A stretch of 24,608 nt of DNA, taken from positions 1-24,608 of the forward strand of contig JBAMDO010000411.1 of assembly GCA_037074765.1 (NCBI GenBank), written 5' to 3'. Shown in pieces: positions 1 through 9,598 of the stretch. Below the pieces are notes generated by a model. It did not search any database, had not been told where the DNA came from, and worked only from the letters and a program-made list of their open reading frames with translations. This stretch comes from Mansonella perstans. Its lineage: Eukaryota > Nematoda > Chromadorea > Rhabditida > Onchocercidae. The number at the start of each line of letters is the position of its first letter. Position 1 is the first letter of the stretch. The translations under genes and the position numbers were made by a program.

Positions 1-983
1 AATTAAATTTAAATAAAACCTGGAAGAAGGCAAATACATTCATGAATGCTGTTGCATCCTTCGTCAAGATCATACTATCACGCATCAATAGTCTGATGCT
101 TCACACTGCAATTAGTTTTAATATTATTTCATATGCAAAATTCTTTCTTTAAAATATTTCCCTGAAAAATGAAGATGCTAAAATTTATTTTCATCCTATA
201 AACTTTTCTGAACAATTATGGTTGAATTGGCTTGGCTCAGTGTCTGTAAACTGTAAATGATAAATCGATGGATAAATTGAAGCATGCTCATAAAGAGATA
301 ACTGATCACCTTTCTCATTATCATTCAACAAATGCACAAATATTTTTTTCCTTATTTTTCTCCTCAACATATAGAGAAAGTCGATAAAACACTCCCTTTA
401 TATTTTATCTTTATCATTAATCATAAATATTAGAAGAATAAATGGCCTTTTCCACTTCACTTTTTATTATCAGTTTTCTTTCATTTTCGAAATGAAAAAA
501 TGGAGCACTGAAAAAATTTTTGAATAGGATATATTGAATAAAGTAGAAAACACGGTATTTTCGGTATGGAAAATGCTAGGTAAGAAAATACTTTTTTTGT
601 TGGCGACGTAATGCTATGCATGATGCCACGATTTCACCATTATTTGTTTTTCTTGTGCTCCTATGAAAAGCTCAAAAAATTGATGTGAAGTAGTCTCATT
701 AAGTTGAGCAGTGACAGAAGATATTTTAGCAGCTGTGTCATACTTTTTAAACAAAATTCCTATCATATTACCCGAGAATGCTTATTTCGCATGCATTGAG
801 TAATTGTTTCAATTCTTCTCATTTTCCAATTTCCGAAATGATAATTGTGAGTTGAATAAAATGGCAATTTGAAGTGGCATATGCGGTTTGGCTGATACAC
901 TGTTCATCTTATACATCGACGATACGTTTTGTTCCTCCGAAGGAATAACTTCATAAAACGACTCTTTCAGAGACAGTAAGTTA
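1..983. repeat. Left arm of a ~1 kb inverted repeat
   Basis: This stretch is the reverse complement of 21392-22386, with small indels, many of them in homopolymer runs. The match starts at the first base of the window, so the repeat probably extends further left. It ends near 983, just after the shared AGAGACARTAAGTTA. The arm carries coding relics on its minus strand (614-766 and 809-1021). No terminal inverted repeats or target-site duplications can be seen, so it may be a segmental duplication rather than a transposon. Confidence 0.93.
614..766 (-). pseudogene. 50-codon coding relic in left arm
   Basis: An open frame of 50 codons begins MIGILFKKYDTAAK and ends KSWHHA. Its composition is protein-like: polar and mixed, with few low-complexity codons, unlike the surrounding AT-rich DNA. 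The matching part of the right arm (about 21618-21770) has one extra base (GTACTGACAC against GTATGACAC), which breaks this frame. The relic was therefore probably part of a larger gene now broken into pieces. I do not recognise the family and cannot fix exon borders, and it could still be a chance frame. Confidence 0.4.
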
Positions 984-1021
984 GAGTGGAATATTTGAAA
1001 TTCAATTATTTCTTCTTTCAA
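809..1021 (-). pseudogene. Coding relic (SLKESFYEVIPSEEQ segment) in left arm
   Basis: About 70 codons are open here. The conserved part begins LSLKESFYEVIPSEEQNVSS and is repeated almost exactly in the right arm from 21399. After MYK the two copies diverge in frame through single-base length differences (for example AAGATG against AAGGATG). The left copy stays open to ENEKN before a stop. The first codons (984-1021) lie outside the shared repeat, so the annotated start is not reliable. The real start may have been a splice acceptor, since TCTTTCAG occurs in this strand context. The product is not recognised. Confidence 0.4.
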
Positions 1022-1057
1022 TAAAGTTTAGTCTTTCTTTTCCAAATCGCAATTTGT

Positions 1058-1290
1058 AGATGAAACTTTATGAATTTCGTAGATATCATCAGCAGTTGCC
1101 TAATATTGCATTTTGCTGCATTCGTTACATTTGTTCTCCAAAGAAATATTCCTTTGTTTTATGAATTCCCGAATAGATTGATATCAGATATTCTTCTTTC
1201 TAATATAAGTGAAAGATTTCTTGTTTATTAAATCCTAAAACTTTTTCTTACATTATAATATTTTAGAGAGAATTCTAATCAATCCATTAT
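1058..1290 (+). repeat. Dispersed repeat R1, copy a
   Basis: This is the first of four related copies, the others being 2367-2575, 5312-5490 and an inverted one at 4146-4265. It shares a long block with copy b, running from ATGAATTTCGTAGATATC through the GAATTCCCGAATAGATTG core to AATCCATTATT. The match to copy b is high, broken mainly by a short insertion after TTCTTGTTTATTA. No transposase or terminal repeats are visible. Confidence 0.88.
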
Positions 1291-2366
1291 TAAATTTTGT
1301 ACATATTTGATGGTAAGCTAATTTTTTAGATGAAATCTTTGCAATCAGTTATGGATTTAGGAGCCAATTACTGCTCTAAACTACAATTTTTAATTACGGT
1401 TTTGCAAAAGACTTCAATTTTTATTGGGCAATAATCTTCTCGAGGCAGCAAATTTCAGGTTTGCGACACCAATGTATCTTTTCACTATTTTATTATTTAT
1501 TGTCTGCGCTGCCTTCGTGGCCCAAATAAGATACCTAACGGATTATGTTAAGTCAGAACGAATGATTGATAGGAAGTAACCCTCATGATCCACGTTTCTG
1601 ATTTCATTAAAAATGATCGATACTACAACGAGCAATTTTATTTTCGGCTTCTTCATCACAATGGGACCAATGGACCAGGCGGGAAGGATGGAAATGAAGG
1701 ACTATTGGGATGTAATTAAAATAAAAAAATGAAATTAATATATGTCAAAACCATGAAAATTGAATGTAGACGAAGAACAAACTAAATTTTTTTTTGCTAA
1801 TGCATAACAAATTTCATATTCAATTAGCTTGCATTATCTCTTTATAATTATTTAAATTTCATTTTTGTGAAAAATTCCAAAACTAATATTAAATTGTAAA
1901 ATTTTAACTAAAAACAAGAAACACTATAGTGGTAATGAAAGCGATAGTAGTATTCCATGATGAAAATTTCAATTGAATTATTCACTTCACTTTTTTCAGG
2001 TAATTCCTTTAATGGTCTTCTCATTCTTAATATTTTGACGAATTTCATTTGAATTTTACATTTCATCTTATTCTTTACCCATGATTGTTGCAGAACACTT
2101 GAAATGAATTTATAAACGACGCTTAATACGTGTTTAAATTAGCAATCATTTTTCGATTTATATTTATTTTAAGATAGACAGCACTTAGTTTCAATTAAGT
2201 TCACTCAAAGAAGAAATAACCGGTAGTATAATTTCAGATACTCCACTCAATTATGAAATTTGTGGGCCTGAAACAATCCATGGATCAACGAGATTTGTGT
2301 ACATAAGCTAGAATTTAAAATTTGGATTTATGAAACAAATCTTTCGTTATATTTTCAAATTACAAC
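1291..2366. other. No gene seen between R1 copies a and b
   Basis: This is AT-rich sequence with poly-T/A runs and stops in all frames at short spacing. I saw no exon with plausible splice sites, no RNA gene and no obvious repeat partner inside the window. Confidence 0.6.
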
Positions 2367-2575
2367 TACTTTATGAATTTCGTAGATATCATCAGCAGTT
2401 GCCTGATACTGCATTTTGCTGCATTCGTTACATTTGTTCTCCAACGAAACATTCCTTTGTTTTGTGAATTCCCGAATAGATTGATATCAGATATTCTTCT
2501 TTCTAATATAAGTGGAAGATTCTTGTTTGTTTTAAAGAGAATTCTAATCAGTCCATTATTGGACATGCAGTGGGG
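2367..2575 (+). repeat. Dispersed repeat R1, copy b (longest open frames)
   Basis: This is the best preserved R1 copy. It is open on both strands for 60-80 codons. The plus frame includes FVLQRNIPLFCEFPNRLISD and the minus frame [17 protein letters not shown]. The minus frame is also recognisable in copy d (NLPFILGRRMFDMDLSG), which hints that the original coding sense was the minus strand of copies a-c. The protein family is not recognised. Confidence 0.85.
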
Positions 2576-2752
2576 AACATAGGTGAAGTAAATGAAGAAA
2601 GCGTGCGAATATTGCAAAAGATCGATGAAATATATATCAATACAATGAAAAATTATGATCTATATAATAAGATATGGTTTGCTTTTGTTTTACTGTTACT
2701 AATAAGACGTTACCAATAAAGCAAGTAATTCATAACTCTTAGACTCGTTCGC

Positions 2753-2799
2753 GTATGCAGATTTGATATACCAAATCTTTTTATATCAAATCTGCATAC
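2753..2799. repeat. Perfect 18-bp inverted repeat (hairpin)
   Basis: The left arm GTATGCAGATTTGATATA (2753-2770) is exactly complementary to 2782-2799, with an 11-nt loop. A perfect 18-bp stem is unlikely by chance at one site. It could be the centre of a foldback element, a site of replication slippage, or a small structured RNA. No T-run terminator or pre-miRNA-like bulge pattern supports one choice. Confidence 0.9.
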
Positions 2800-4145
2800 C
2801 TTCTATCACTCGCTTCATTAGATGTGTCACTGTATCAGGGGAAACATAAAAGCCTTTTGTCAAATGAATTTGTCAATGATGGCAGCCTTTTCAGTGATAT
2901 TTGTTTTCTTATAACGGTTGTTTTTGCTTGCACCCAACGCATATATCGCAAAAGCGTCTTTACCATTATACCACTTTTTAAGAAAAACCCATGACAGTTA
3001 GTTATTAAAGTTGGTTATGAAAACACTCTTTTGTTTCACTTCGATAATAAGTAATAAGGATGTTTTGAAATTTTCTAAAGTTTTAATGGCAGAAATTTTA
3101 TTAAAAATTTTGGGCCAAAAATACAATTTAAAAGAAAAATAATATATATCTATCAGAATTCACTTATTATTGTTTTTATATCCACCAATAAAATGCTTTA
3201 TCCTTGTTTGCTTCCAAAAATCTTCCACAACCCTATATAACTTGCATTGTATTTTCTTTAAACTACAAAAAGAAGTGTTTCAGATTTAATAGAACCGTGA
3301 ATTTCTTTTTCATAACATATATATATATATTAATGTATTTTGTTTCTGTAATACATTAAATAATTTTTTAATATTTTCACGATTTTGCCTCTTTTGGATG
3401 AAAATTAAAATTTCAAAAAATTTCCTTTTCTTTACTGTTACGAAAGGATTTCTTCACGTTACACGCCGATTAGATTACGTAATTCAGTGATGACGAATCA
3501 TTTTTTGTTCATCATGCTTTCACAAAGATCAGTAAAAGCAACCTTAAATAATGATGTCACTGACGTAGAAGAATGAATTAGATTAATAATCAATAACATC
3601 AATGAGAATTTAAATTTCAAACTCAAAACATGCAACAAAGCTGCTAACTATCGCATAACCACTGAATAATCTTGGTTTTCCTAATTTGTTGATCAATCAA
3701 TACTTTTATCTCTCTGAAATTTGTAACTCCTCTGAATTGAGACAGAAATCAAATTCCTAATCTAAAATGTGTTATATGTAAAATATTGCAATTTTTTAAA
3801 CTTCTTTAATATTTCGGAATTTTTGATTTTTTAAGGGTTTTGTAAGAGGTAGAAGAAGAAAAGAGAATGAAAGAGTTATTTGGGATCTTTCAAAAGATCA
3901 TTTCCCTAATAGAAATCTTTTCACTTTTCTATAGCCATTGACTTTTTAATGAAAATTATAATTAGCAAGTTACAATCGAAAAACTCGTAATGAATAGTCA
4001 TAACTTGAGAAATGTAAGAAACAAATCGCAATCAATTTGGGTGGAATATGAAGATTCCAGCGATAACATTTGACATCATCGGATACGTCAGAAAAGGTTT
4101 TAAAATTCAAATGGAGATGTAAATGAAGCGAATTTGAAAGACAAA
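2800..4145. other. No confident gene; AT microsatellite inside
   Basis: This is AT-rich intergenic sequence with a short (AT)n tract near 3317-3331. A 28-codon open stretch at about 4036-4122 (includes KIPAITFDIIGYVRKG) reads like protein but has no clear splice sites. It is not called as a gene. Confidence 0.5.
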
Positions 4146-4265
4146 TCTTCCATTTATATTAGGAAGAAGGATGTTTGATATGGATCTTTCTGGAATATAA
4201 AAGAAAGGAACTTTTGTTCGTGGAATAACTGCAACGAATGCAACAAAATGCAACACTGAGCGATA
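4146..4265 (-). repeat. Dispersed repeat R1, copy d (inverted)
   Basis: This is the reverse complement of the R1 core. The forward sequence here runs AATCTTCCATTTATATTAGG, then a diverged middle, then the GCAACGAATGCAACAAAATG block, matching the reverse complement of 2402-2525. It is more diverged than copies a and b. Its plus frame keeps an NLPFILGRR-like stretch before stops. Confidence 0.75.
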
Positions 4266-4507
4266 TTACCGTTATGGTTGATAGAGAATCCGAAAGATAG
4301 ATAGAACAGGTTTTAAGCTTTTGAGAATCACAAATAATTTATGAATTTGATAGTAGTGGTTATTTAATCGTTCATCAGGAGTTCTGAATTTCTTAGATTG
4401 CCCAAGTTCTATTTTCTTGCTTTCATCAAAAGTCAGATTTGAAATTTAAATGAGCAAAAGAAATTATTGTGATGTTGAGATAAGGTATAGCAGAAAATTT
4501 TGTTGCG

Positions 4508-4920
4508 GTAGGAGATTTGTCTTGTTGAAAAGCCAGATTTTGCGGACAACCTCAATCCAAAGCATCAGGAAATAAAATTGATATCGATAGCACAACTGGT
4601 GTGATATCGATAGAACACCTGTAAAGCATTTGAGAAGGAAAATGTCGAAGTACATTACTATATTACTGTATACGAAGGGTTTTTTTTTGCTTGAAATTTT
4701 GCAGAAAATACAGTAAATACTTGAAACAATCCATCTGCTTCTTGCAATATTTTTCATTTATGAAACACAGAAAGACTCGCATCACGAATACTTTTTTGAG
4801 GCTTGGAAAATTTTAAAGCACTGTAAGTTTTTTAATACATTTCTATTGACTGTTTCCGTTGCGAGCGCATTTCAAGTAAGTCTTTAAGTAAGTTTCCTGC
4901 ACAATGAGCTATATCAAATT
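4508..4920 (+). repeat. Direct repeat R2, copy a
   Basis: This stretch is duplicated at 7240-7655 in the same orientation, from GTAGGAGATTTGTCT to ATGAGCTATATCAAATT, with few differences. The minus strand of both copies has a frame of about 97 codons sharing PFVYSNIVMYFDIF and YRYQFYFLMLWIEVVRKI. The frame ends differ because of small indels. No family is recognised, and the frame is rich in aromatic AT-coded residues, so chance is possible. Confidence 0.92.
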
Positions 4921-5311
4921 GGAAAAGATAAGACCTTATAGCTTATAACACAAGCATGAAGATCCAATTGGTTGTTAAAAATTCTAGCAAACTGACTAAA
5001 AAATGAATCGCTGAATTTTTCTGAAAGAATACTTTACCCAAAGGTTTAACAAAAACATTTTGATCAGTAAATGAAGTAAACTCTATCATTTACACATCAA
5101 CTCATACTGTTTACTTGCTTTCAGCAAGTCATCACAAATTTTAAAATGTTCTGAAGGCAACTGAAATTATTCGAAGAGCAAAAGTTCTATTTGATTCAGT
5201 AGAATCACCCGAATTTTTTGTTGACCGTCTACCATTAGTCCAATTTTCTTTTCGTTCATTTTTAATCACTGGATAAAAAGATCATAAATACCGTTAGTAT
5301 TCACTTTATGT

Positions 5312-5490
5312 TGCAATTCGCTAAAATTATTTCACAAAATGTTTCCTTTGTTTTATGAATACCTAGAAGGATTCATATCAGTTATCTTCCTTCCCAATAT
5401 AAATGAAAGATTTCTCTTTCAAATTCACAGTTACATTAAATTTCAAATTAGTCCATAAAATCTTCCCTTGCACTGCACAGTTTAGGTAAG
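5312..5490 (+). repeat. Dispersed repeat R1, copy c (diverged)
   Basis: This has the same order of blocks as R1 copy b: TTTCCTTTGTTTTATGAAT, then ATTCATATCAGTTATCTTCC, TTCCCAATATAAATGAAAGA and ATTAGTCCATAAAATC. It carries many substitutions and is the oldest-looking direct copy. Confidence 0.75.
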
Positions 5491-5647
5491 ATTGGTACAT
5501 TCTAATCAGTTGATTATCATTTATCTTTACTGATTAAGGAGTGTCAACAAGGGAATTGTTTCATCCACCTAAAATTTGACTATTATTTTGAAGATTAAGT
5601 GTTCCATCTACCTAAAATGTTAGTGTGATAGGATTGAGTTGCGGGAA
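5491..5647. other. Short AT-rich spacer
   Basis: No gene or repeat partner was seen. A short local duplication of a CATC(C/T)ACCTAAAAT motif occurs near 5563 and 5609. Confidence 0.5.
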
Positions 5648-6302
5648 CACCTCAAGCTTGGGTGATTAAACCTTTATTAACAATATTAACAAACGCGAAC
5701 GTACATATTTAATAGGAAGAAAATACTAGATAGGACAAATGAGTAAGCACTTAAAAGATGAACTAAATGAATCTTCAGTTCGAGGATCGACAGTCTATAT
5801 ATAGTCGTAGAAGAGGAGGGATTAATGGCTTAAGACAAAGGTCTTAAGGTCAAAATGATAAAAGAGGGGATTAGTTATGGTTAACAATAGATGATTTACA
5901 ACAGCGGCGTCTTTGAAGCGATACCAAACCACTTGTAGAATGAATGAATGTAAAAGATGTTATTGGTGGAAAGATTGACAGTTTATATAGTGGGTGAAGA
6001 GGGGGAATTAATTGCTTAAAACAATGGCTTTTATTTGGTAGGATAGCGCAGTAACTGCTCCTTTGTTAGCTTACGGTAGGAGAGAGGATTGACAGTACAA
6101 TACAAATCCTTTGTTGTAGGTAGATATCTTAAGTTGTTGCTAATAAAGCATTTTCTTTGTATGAATACAAAGGGTGTGAATTTAGATAGCAACAAAAAAC
6201 ATGGAAATAAATCTAAGAATGTAGATTTAATTGAATGCTTCACAATGTTATTAACATTTATTTACAATATGATTTATTGACTTATTGGAAGTTTCGCGAT
6301 AT
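5648..6302 (-). mobile_element. Diverged LTR relic related to the 7958-8638 LTR
   Basis: Blocks in the same order as the LTR at 7958-8638 are present: CTCAAGCTTGGGTGATTAAACC (5653 on) matching 8121-8167, GACAGTTTATATAGTGGGTG (5978 on) matching 8414 on, and TGGAAGTTTCGCGATATG (6286 on) matching 8614 on. The TATA-containing block is present twice here (about 5790 and 5980), so this copy carries an internal duplication. Neither end matches the LTR termini exactly, and there is no adjoining gag or pol, so it is probably a degraded solo LTR or a related subfamily. Confidence 0.75.
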
Positions 6303-7239
6303 GAGAGTTCGCCACACAGCGTGGAAAGACGCAAGGAGAGTGTGACGTATCATATCATCTCGTCAGTTTTGCAAATTTAACATAATTTTAAGCATGTTTG
6401 TTCGATAGTTTAAAACTATTCTGCAAAGCATCCGTTCTCATGAAGTACTAATAAAATTTCTGCATCCACAAGATCAACTGTAACAAAGTGTCCAGTTTTT
6501 TGACACTATAAAGAAGCAAGCGAAAAGAGACCAAAACAAAGGATATCTACAATTCAGGAATTCTTCGGCAAACACAGGAATAAAAAACACTTCCAAACAA
6601 AATGCATTAGTTCATGAACAAGGCGGAAACTTAGCAGAAAGCGACGACATTCCAAACAATTTCTATTTGCTATTATTTAGCAATAAACAATCGAAAACTG
6701 AAATTGACTCCATACAATTATCCATTTTTGAAGATCCTTCCATTAGAAATAAATTAGGTTCGAAATATATTCGACAAAAAACGCGCTGTGATCAGCTCGT
6801 CTAGCAATGATAATTTCATCAATTTTTAAATTCAGGCTACAGTTAGGAATGTTTAATTGCAAATATAAAGATATTCAAAGCAGAGTTATTCAGAAATGCA
6901 AAAATATAAATATGCTTTTTCTCCGGTGTTTAAGAGCGCACTAAATAAAACGAATGTAAGATGCATTTTAAGCTATTCATTTTTTTTGCTGCAGTGAGCT
7001 AGCATTTTGAAAGTTTTTTTCAAAGTTTAACGGATGACAACCAGCAGTTCCGTCTCAGAATGGTAAACACGTGAGAAGAAGCGTGGGAATCAGAAGCACT
7101 GGGTGTTCTCATGATAATCTCCTGAGAAGGATGGTGCCATAATTATTTTCCGCGTGGTATGATCAAACAAATCAATGCATATTTTATTGAAATGGAAACA
7201 CATTTACGATTTTTTCTCAGACAAATTTCAGTTTTCATA
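6303..7239. other. No gene seen between LTR relic and R2 copy b
   Basis: This is AT-rich sequence with stops in all frames. One less AT-rich patch (7030-7140) has no supported reading frame. It holds none of the pol motifs expected if the two LTR copies bounded one element. Confidence 0.6.
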
Positions 7240-7655
7240 GTAGGAGATTTGTCTAGTTGAAAAGCCAGATTTTGCGGACAACCCGATTTTGCGGACAACC
7301 TCAATCCAAAGCATCAGGAAATAAAATTGATATCGATAGCATAACTGGTGTGATATGTAAAAGCACTTGAGAGGGAAAATGTCGAAGTACATTACTATAT
7401 TACTGTATACGAAGGGGTTTTTTTGCTTAAAATTTTGCAGAAAATACAGTAAATACTTGAAACAATCCATCCGCTTCTTGCAATATTTTTCATTTATGAA
7501 ACACAGAAGGACTCGCATCACGAATACTTTTTTGAGGCTTGGAAAATTTTAAAGCACTGTAAGTTTTTTAATACATTTCTATTGACTGTTTCCGTTGCGA
7601 GCGCATTCAAGTAAGTCTTTAAGTAAGTTTCCTGCACAATGAGCTATATCAAATT
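7240..7655 (+). repeat. Direct repeat R2, copy b
   Basis: This is the second copy of 4508-4920. It carries its own small tandem duplication near 7273-7300, where GATTTTGCGGACAACC is repeated, and lacks a few bases present in copy a. It abuts the truncated gag relic at 7656, so its right border coincides with the element breakpoint. Confidence 0.92.
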
Positions 7656-7659
7656 TTTC

Positions 7660-7929
7660 ATTACGATTCTTTTCATTACGGTGATTGTTTGAATATATTT
7701 GAGCCATGTGTCGTATGCATCTTGAAGCGACTTGACACATAACTGGAGTCTGTCGATAATTGGATAATTACATAACTGGACTCTTCCTCAACGTTGTATA
7801 AAAATTCCCCTGTTGTTCTATTGACGCGTTTGGATCCGGAGATTTAAAGTCCAGGGAATTTATTTCTTGAAGAAGAAAGACTAACCTGGTTTTTGCTGGT
7901 TGAATACTGGCTGTAATGGTGCTTGACAT
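7660..7929 (-). pseudogene. Gag N-terminal relic, frameshifted
   Basis: Translation from the ATG at 7929 gives MSSTITASIQPAKTRLVFLL and a further ~33 residues before a stop at 7768. The preceding in-frame ATG at 7953 lies in the primer-binding site and is unlikely to be the start. In another frame, about 7660-7746, a second gag-like stretch (SLQDAYDTWLKYIQTIT) follows, so at least one frameshift separates the two. A short duplicated CTCCAGTTATGT motif lies at the break. The N-terminal gag of BEL/Pao elements often has this helical W-L-x-Y-I pattern. The product would package the element RNA, but this copy is dead. Confidence 0.6.
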
Positions 7930-7935
7930 TATGCA

Positions 7936-7952
7936 CCTCACCTCGGGCACCA
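7936..7952 (-). other. Primer-binding site of the LTR element
   Basis: The minus-strand sequence TGGTGCCCGAGGTGAGG begins with TGG, complementary to a tRNA CCA end, five bases inside the LTR terminus. The matching tRNA was not identified. Confidence 0.7.
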
Positions 7953-8099
7953 AAAATTGTTGTCATGAATTTCTTGTGAGATGAATTGGTAGCCAATATT
8001 ATCCAACATTTAGACTAGGGATTGTTGTTATTTTGTCGACCACGCGATGTCGACTTGTGTTGTGTTGAGTTGTGTTGTGCTGTGTTGAGTTGTGTACGC

Positions 8100-8162
8100 A
8101 CCTAAAACTTGGGTAATTAAACCTCAAGCTTGGATAATCAGACCTCAAACTTGGGTAATTAA
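8100..8162. repeat. Three 21-nt tandem repeats in LTR
   Basis: The units are ACCTAAAACTTGGGTAATTAA and two close variants. One unit is visible in the diverged LTR at about 5651-5671. Confidence 0.85.
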
Positions 8163-8191
8163 ACCTTTATCAAAAACATTAACTAACACGA

Positions 8192-8281
8192 ACGTAAATT
8201 AGAATTAACATAACGATGCTAACGTGAATTAGAATTAACATAACAACGCGGACGTGAATTAGAATTAATGTAACAATGCGA
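8192..8281. repeat. Three 30-nt tandem repeats in LTR
   Basis: Each unit begins ACGTRAATTAGAATTAA and is followed by a 13-nt tail with few changes. Starts are at 8192, 8222 and 8252, an exact 30-nt period. Confidence 0.9.
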
Positions 8282-8417
8282 AATATAACGATAACACGAA
8301 AATCGCGACGCAAATCGAATAAGAAAAAAAATTAATACAATAAAAAGGAAGGCGAATTGATGCCAATCACTCGCTGAGATGAAGAAAGCAATTAATGGTA
8401 CTTGTGGAAAATTGACA

Positions 8418-8427
8418 GCTTATATAG
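8418..8427 (-). promoter_or_regulatory. TATA box in LTR
   Basis: CTATATAAGC on the minus strand lies about 210 bp inside the LTR start, where an LTR promoter is expected. The motif is kept in both duplicated blocks of the diverged LTR (near 5790 and 5985). Confidence 0.55.
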
Positions 8428-8638
8428 GGGGAGAAGATGAAGGGATTAATGGTTTAATACAATGGACCAAAGATGATAATGGTAGAAGAGGAAGGATAGA
8501 TTAAGGGAAGACATGAGTTTAGATAATGCCAAAAAAGCATGGGAAGTAATTACAAAGGTTGAACGGCATAGAATGTTGTTAACATTCATTTATAATTTGT
8601 TCAATGGGATTGCTGGAAATTTCGCGACATGTGCAACA

Positions 8639-9160
8639 TATTGGTTTCAAGTTAATTTAATTATATATTTAAAATATATAATTTGAAGTTTCGTAAATAC
8701 CGTAAAATAGAGTACAGTTATTATCTCGCTGTATTTGGCGTGGGTGTTTTGGGACCAGATATTAGTTTAGTTTTGTCTATAAATACAGGTAGAATTTATT
8801 TTTTATCCATTTGTTTTGCTCCATTCTTTTGCTGTTCCTAAATGTTTTATTAGATGGGCGCTTTAAATGGTCTTTTAATTGTACGAAAAAAGTTGCTCAA
8901 AACTTAAAGTACAAAACAAGCGTTTATGATATTTAAAAAAAAAAAGTTTTATTAAATTTAGAATTTGATTTACAAAATTTTATCAAAGATAGTGGAAAAT
9001 ATGATGTTTACTTGCAAATTACCTTAAGGCACCAATTATGATTTTGAGGCCAGCGATACGTTGTTGAAGTTTTTGAGCAACTTTTTGCTCACAAATCAAA
9101 AAAAGAAACAGATATCACTGAAAGCATCACTGTTTCATTAAAAGATTTCATTGCTTGTTA
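8639..9160. other. No gene seen
   Basis: This is AT-rich flank of the LTR with a poly-A run near 8933-8945. No supported frame was found. Confidence 0.6.
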
Positions 9161-9164
9161 TTTT

Positions 9165-9570
9165 TTAACCTGTTTCTCCAGGTGGTCCGATTAGTCCTCG
9201 TATTCCTTCCATACCTTGTAACTCTCATTTCTATAGGTTCTTTTATTCTTTCAAGACTTTTTGGTCCTTGTGATCCCGGAACTCTAATATTTCCTGGTGG
9301 ACCATTTGGATCTAGATCACCTGTCGCCTGGTAGTCCATCCCATCCTACTCGTCCTGAAAATTTTTGTTCCTTCTCGTGATTGTGAATCACAAGCCTGGT
9401 GGAAAATGTGCAAATATTTGGAAGCGGAGTTTTGACGAGCGGACGAAATATCTTTTTAATTTCAACTTCATCAAATACAACGACATTTCCAATACGACTT
9501 CAAGACGGTGTGCTTCTCAGTGAACTTCCACTTACTCCACTTCATCCTACGGTTCCAGATTCGATGATTT
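9165..9570 (-). pseudogene. Collagen pseudogene fragment (Gly-X-Y repeats)
   Basis: Two minus-strand blocks show Gly at every third codon. The downstream block (about 9355 to 9165) starts right after TTTTTCAG with GRVGWDGLPGDR, then shifts frame to GPPGNIRVPGSQGPK, then shifts again to GIRGLIGPPGETG before a TAA. The upstream block (about 9570-9490) reads GTVG-stop-SGVSGSS and loses its glycines. The gap between them resembles an intron. Multiple frameshifts, stops and Gly losses show that it is dead. Intact nematode cuticle collagens form triple helices in the extracellular cuticle; which collagen this came from cannot be told. Confidence 0.8.
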
Positions 9571-9598
9571 TGCGCTAGATTTGTGAAATCTGAGAATT

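Larger units (their letters stand above)
7656..8638 (-). mobile_element. Truncated BEL/Pao-like LTR retrotransposon (5' LTR + gag start)
   Basis: Read on the minus strand, this is a 5' LTR (8638-7958), a 5-nt gap, a primer-binding site (7952-7936), then a gag start (ATG at 7929) that decays and stops at the R2 repeat. Protease, reverse transcriptase, RNase H and integrase are all absent, and no matching 3' LTR of equal quality lies nearby. The layout and the gag fragment fit the BEL/Pao superfamily, which is common in nematodes. The assignment rests on layout and a short gag resemblance, not on pol. Confidence 0.72.
7958..8638 (-). repeat. 681-bp long terminal repeat
   Basis: The ends are TGTTG...CAACA, a 5-bp terminal inverted repeat typical of LTRs. 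Inside are a TATA box on the minus strand (8418-8427), three 21-nt tandem units (8100-8162), three 30-nt tandem units (8192-8281) and a TGTGTTGAGT-like stretch (8055-8093). Related blocks recur at 5648-6302. Confidence 0.8.

Noticed and set aside
5648..8638. One full LTR element with both LTRs at 5.6-6.3 and 7.96-8.64 kb
   Set aside because: The two LTRs are too diverged, the ends of the left copy do not match, and the interior lacks pol and contains the R2 repeat, which also exists outside.
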